Of a DNA stretch of 35,380 nt, positions 32,704 to 35,380 are shown in pieces; the stretch's first letter is position 1; each line of letters starts with the position of its first letter. The notes under the pieces are model-generated. The model saw only the letters and a program-made list of their open reading frames with translations, had not been told where the DNA came from and did not search any database. A program made the translations under genes and the position numbers. This DNA comes from Anabaena sphaerica FACHB-251 (GTDB lineage: Bacteria; Cyanobacteriota; Cyanobacteriia; Cyanobacteriales; Nostocaceae). The DNA lies in the NCBI RefSeq assembly GCF_014696825.1, contig NZ_JACJQU010000033.1, forward strand, positions 1 to 35,380, read 5' to 3'.

Positions 32704-33303
32704 ATGTTAGCACCGCACACACCACCGGAGCTAGATTCGGAACTAGATAGTGAAGAATCTACGCAAATTAATCAAGAAACAGTCAGATATTTAAGCAGAA
32801 TAGAAGCTAAATTATATCAGGATATTGAAGCTAGAAAGCGTATAGATAGCGGTTTATTATTCATAGCTTGTCAGTTTAGCAGTTGTTCCCTCAGTTGGTT
32901 GCTATTTGAGTTACAGGTAACATTATCAATCATCCAATTAGCTAGTTTTTGTGTAAGTTGTTTACCAGGATTAATTGATTTTGGTGATAGTTTCAACTTT
33001 TCAATTAGTAGCGAATCATGGGAATTTTCACTAGGTCAAAAGCCGTTAGTAGGAATTATTAAACTAGCAATTGGTATAGGAGTAAGTTGGCAGGGTACAA
33101 CCAAAATTAGTACAGAAGTTGCTAACACTTACGCACAGATAAACCAAACCTACCAAGAAATTAGATCCGCAGAAGGATTAAGCTTTCAATTACCCAACAT
33201 GGGTTTATCCTTGTTGATTGGTTTGTCAGCAATTGCACTAATAGGGATATTTAAAAAATTTTCTAATACCGATAATACAGGAGTTAATCAAAATGAAGAT
33301 TAA
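32704..33303 (+). CDS. Hypothetical membrane protein
   Basis: A 199-residue protein. An acidic N-terminus (TPPELDSELDSEESTQINQE) is followed by a helix and two hydrophobic segments (about residues 50-97: LLFIACQFSSCSLSWLLFEL and TLSIIQLASFCVSCLPGLI). A weaker segment lies near residues 118-130, and a last clear span (LLIGLSAIALIGIF) near 180. It probably has three or four membrane helices. It overlaps the next gene by 11 nt. No family recognised. Confidence 0.62.
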   Translation: MLAPHTPPELDSELDSEESTQINQETVRYLSRIEAKLYQDIEARKRIDSGLLFIACQFSSCSLSWLLFELQVTLSIIQLASFCVSCLPGLIDFGDSFNFSISSESWEFSLGQKPLVGIIKLAIGIGVSWQGTTKISTEVANTYAQINQTYQEIRSAEGLSFQLPNMGLSLLIGLSAIALIGIFKKFSNTDNTGVNQNED

Positions 33304-33475
33304 AGGTAACTGGGGATGTATTCATTGGTGGATATCAGCACTGGCGACAGCCATTACTATTAATTATTTAGCGCGGGGTTTTGTTGACATTGTTCTTAAC
33401 ATCAACTCACTGCTTGAATGGTTGCAAAAGTCCGGTGTTGGTGAGTTTATATATAGGCTGTTGGGAGGTCGTTAA
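33293..33475 (+). CDS. Small membrane protein
   Basis: A 60-residue protein overlapping the previous stop by 11 nt. One long hydrophobic span (WWISALATAITINYLARGFV) is followed by an amphipathic helix (DIVLNINSLLEWLQKSG). The arrangement, size and overlap suggest it is a subunit of a membrane complex made by the operon. Confidence 0.55.
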   Translation: MKIKGNWGCIHWWISALATAITINYLARGFVDIVLNINSLLEWLQKSGVGEFIYRLLGGR

Positions 33476-33476
33476 A

Positions 33477-33644
33477 ATGACACAAGAAGAATTAAATGCT
33501 ATTCCCAAAGAGCATTTTAGATTTGTCCTCAAAGGAAACAAGGTAATTTTAATCTTTACTGATGATGGGGTATACGGTGGTAGTTTTTGGGACACAAAAT
33601 ATTGGGACTGGGGTATAGATTATGCAAGAAATAACAGAATTTAA
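33477..33644 (+). CDS. Small hypothetical soluble protein
   Basis: A 55-residue protein from the ATG at 33477 (MTQEELNAIPKEHFRFVLKG), which starts 1 bp after the preceding stop with TTGGGAGG about 10 nt upstream. It is mostly beta (KVILIFTDDGVYGGSFW) with an aromatic C-terminus (WDTKYWDWGIDYARNN). It overlaps the ATPase gene by 23 nt. Not recognised. Confidence 0.55.
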   Translation: MTQEELNAIPKEHFRFVLKGNKVILIFTDDGVYGGSFWDTKYWDWGIDYARNNRI

Positions 33645-35052
33645 CTCTAAATTAACAAAACAGCGTCGTAACTCTACAATCCTGGTAGGAGTTTTATTAA
33701 CCTGTGGTTTCAGTGCATCCATACCCATGTTTAATGATTCCATCAAACATACAGAGACATTGTACTGTAATGTAAACAGCAGTTGTAGAGGTGCTGATAT
33801 AAAACGTGGTGTTAGTTATTTAGTAGATAAAGAACGACGTAATCAGTTATTTGACAACAATATAACAGTCTTAAAAATCCTTCCACCTGAAAACGACAAA
33901 GCAGTAGTGTGGGGTGTAGCTAGTTCCCTATTCCTATTAACTGCTTATGGAGTAAGTAAAGCACTTACTGACCATCAAGAAAAAGCAGTTCATTCTCAAT
34001 TCAAACTGCTGAAAATCAAGGCACTCGAAAACGACTTACTAGAACAAACGCACATAGATTTATTTGGATTTACCAAAAGTAACCAAGCAGAAATCACCAA
34101 ACAAGTCATAGCACGTCAAACATCAGAAACCATCCAAGCTATGAAAAGTGATGGGGAACTACAACTTGACCACCTAAACGGACAGTTACAAGGTGAAATA
34201 GCAGTTAAAACTCATCAGGTCGAAGTATCACAACTGGAGTTACAAACAGCTAAGAATCAATTAGAAACAGCAGAAATAAAACGGAAGTTAGACAAACTAT
34301 CTGGCACTTCCAAAACAGAAGATACTACCAAAATTACACCCAATGAACAACTAAAACAATCATTAATCAATGCACTCAAGTCTCATGAAAACAGTTGGTT
34401 ATGGTATCTAGTAGAATCATTCACCCCCATTATCATTCATGGTAAAGCTGGCAGTTATAAAAGCTATACAGCAGCAGCCATCGCACTCCTGAAACATTAC
34501 CTGATAGATGCCAAAATCGAATCAATAGCAGATATTGACTACGACCAGAATAAAAATGATGCTTGGAAATTTCTAGTACCATTAGAACCTAATATTTATG
34601 GACAAGGAATTGATTGGGAATCTTACAACGATGGCTACATAGCAGCTATTGAACGCTCAAAACATAGAACCTTAAAAGATAACCCTATTGTATCTATTTG
34701 GGATGAATTGACCAATGCTAAAGGTAAATTTGATAATGCTCCTAATATAGTGCCTTTTGTAATTGCCACACCCAGAAAGCGGAACGAACATTGTATTTTA
34801 ATTAGCCATAACTTAACTCAAGATTGCTTAGGTGGATGTAGTGGTATTTCAGAACCAATCAAAACCCAAACATACAGATTAAATTTAAAAACCACACCAC
34901 AATCTAAACCACTTTTTAAAGGCATATTAGAAGGGTTAGTAGATGCTGATGGTAATGAATTAGAACAACACCCAGTTACATTACCTGATTGGTTGCGACC
35001 TGAGAAAATACATCAGCATTTCAATGGTAAACCTTTAGACTTTGAAAACTAA
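33622..35052 (+). CDS. Membrane-anchored P-loop ATPase with coiled coil
   Basis: A 476-residue protein. Two membrane spans lie at about residues 19-36 and 95-112 with a short loop between them that has two cysteines. A coiled-coil stretch occupies about 115-228 (QLDHLNGQLQGEIAVKTHQV, QLETAEIKRKLDKL). The C-terminal domain has Walker A GKAGSYKS (274-281) and Walker B PIVSIWDELT (about 355-364), and a later LISHNLTQD stretch like a sensor motif. The layout (two N-terminal spans, coiled coil, cytoplasmic NTPase) resembles membrane-bound pumping or assembly ATPases of conjugation and DNA-export systems. I cannot place it in a named family. As the largest product of a run of small membrane proteins it is probably the motor of their complex. 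Confidence 0.72.
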   Translation: MQEITEFNSKLTKQRRNSTILVGVLLTCGFSASIPMFNDSIKHTETLYCNVNSSCRGADIKRGVSYLVDKERRNQLFDNNITVLKILPPENDKAVVWGVASSLFLLTAYGVSKALTDHQEKAVHSQFKLLKIKALENDLLEQTHIDLFGFTKSNQAEITKQVIARQTSETIQAMKSDGELQLDHLNGQLQGEIAVKTHQVEVSQLELQTAKNQLETAEIKRKLDKLSGTSKTEDTTKITPNEQLKQSLINALKSHENSWLWYLVESFTPIIIHGKAGSYKSYTAAAIALLKHYLIDAKIESIADIDYDQNKNDAWKFLVPLEPNIYGQGIDWESYNDGYIAAIERSKHRTLKDNPIVSIWDELTNAKGKFDNAPNIVPFVIATPRKRNEHCILISHNLTQDCLGGCSGISEPIKTQTYRLNLKTTPQSKPLFKGILEGLVDADGNELEQHPVTLPDWLRPEKIHQHFNGKPLDFEN

Positions 35053-35153
35053 ATAAAACAGCTACCCAATTAAAAATAGCGCGATGCTTGACATCGAATG
35101 TCACTGGTAGCACTGGCATTAATGCCTTCAATTACCACTACCAAATAAACATT
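35053..35153 (+). other. Short spacer with small palindrome
   Basis: Non-coding; contains GGCATTAATGCC (35115-35126), a perfect palindrome, and a weak GATG...CATC stem near 35082. Confidence 0.3.
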
Positions 35154-35380
35154 ATGAAGGATATCGAATACCCCGATAAGCCCCGGAGTTTACCATGCTG
35201 GTTTTCTCCCAAGGATAGCTATGTTGCATCTGCTTTGCTATCAGATGGTTTTGAATTTATTGGACTACTAGAAGATGTGGAAACACCTGATTATTTAGAG
35301 GTAATAACGGGTAATTGGTCATTAGGTTCTATCTGTTCAGTTAATGAATTAGTTGCAATTTGTGACGGTGCTGTATTCAG
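35154..35380 (+). CDS. N-terminal part of an unidentified protein (partial)
   Basis: An ATG at 35154 opens a frame that runs off the window after 75 codons: MKDIEYPDKPRSLPCWFSPK, then SYVASALLSDGFEFIGLLED and ITGNWSLGSICSVNELVAIC. There is no membrane segment and no recognised motif. It continues the direction of the operon after a gap of about 100 bp. Confidence 0.45.
   Translation, partial: MKDIEYPDKPRSLPCWFSPKDSYVASALLSDGFEFIGLLEDVETPDYLEVITGNWSLGSICSVNELVAICDGAVF

Overview
The window looks like part of a large plasmid from a filamentous, Nostoc/Anabaena-type cyanobacterium. Several signs point there: the cyanobacterial octamer GCGATCGC (HIP1) occurs at about ten sites; heptamer-type and REP-like short repeats of the kind common in that group are scattered through it; the replication protein resembles the cyanobacterial CyRepA1 family; and most gene families seen are cyanobacterial. 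No rRNA, tRNA or CRISPR array was seen.

Layout. (1) 1-1500: the 3' end of an unidentified gene, a repeat-rich gap, and a minus-strand double-HTH regulator whose likely operator motif (TTTGGCGAGA) is scattered through and around its own gene. (2) 1414-22606: about 21 kb bracketed by two roughly 89-bp inverted repeats built on the same motif. This is accessory cargo: a JAMM-peptidase remnant; a two-gene operon best explained as a DdmDE-like plasmid-elimination system (helicase-nuclease plus Argonaute-like protein); a complete group II intron; an FGE/C-type-lectin protein with the codon signature of a diversity-generating-retroelement (DGR) variable region but no DGR reverse transcriptase nearby; a tyrosine recombinase; a decayed RelE/HigA-type toxin-antitoxin pair; an intact PIN toxin with its excisionase-type antitoxin; a second HTH gene with its own internal motif array; and a giant DUF4011-type SF1 helicase-nuclease with long internal tandem duplications. 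(3) 22457-25916: about 3.4 kb without a credible gene, holding at least seven different arrays of short direct repeats spaced about one helical turn apart. Most are bipartite (array, AT-rich spacer, array), which is the layout of parC-type centromeres. (4) 25917-30315: the minus-strand replication protein, a leader with a possible counter-transcribed RNA, and a small ribbon-helix-helix gene. (5) 30633-35380: a tightly packed plus-strand operon of unrecognised small membrane and coiled-coil proteins ending in a membrane-anchored P-loop ATPase.

The contents suggest a plasmid equipped for competition with other mobile DNA: anti-plasmid and anti-phage type helicase-nucleases, toxin-antitoxin modules, a possible diversified recognition protein, and beside the replication gene a bank of centromere- or iteron-like arrays with different core sequences. 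The array bank is the least explained part of the window and the best candidate for something undescribed. Functions are inferred from motifs and architecture read by eye; no database search was possible.
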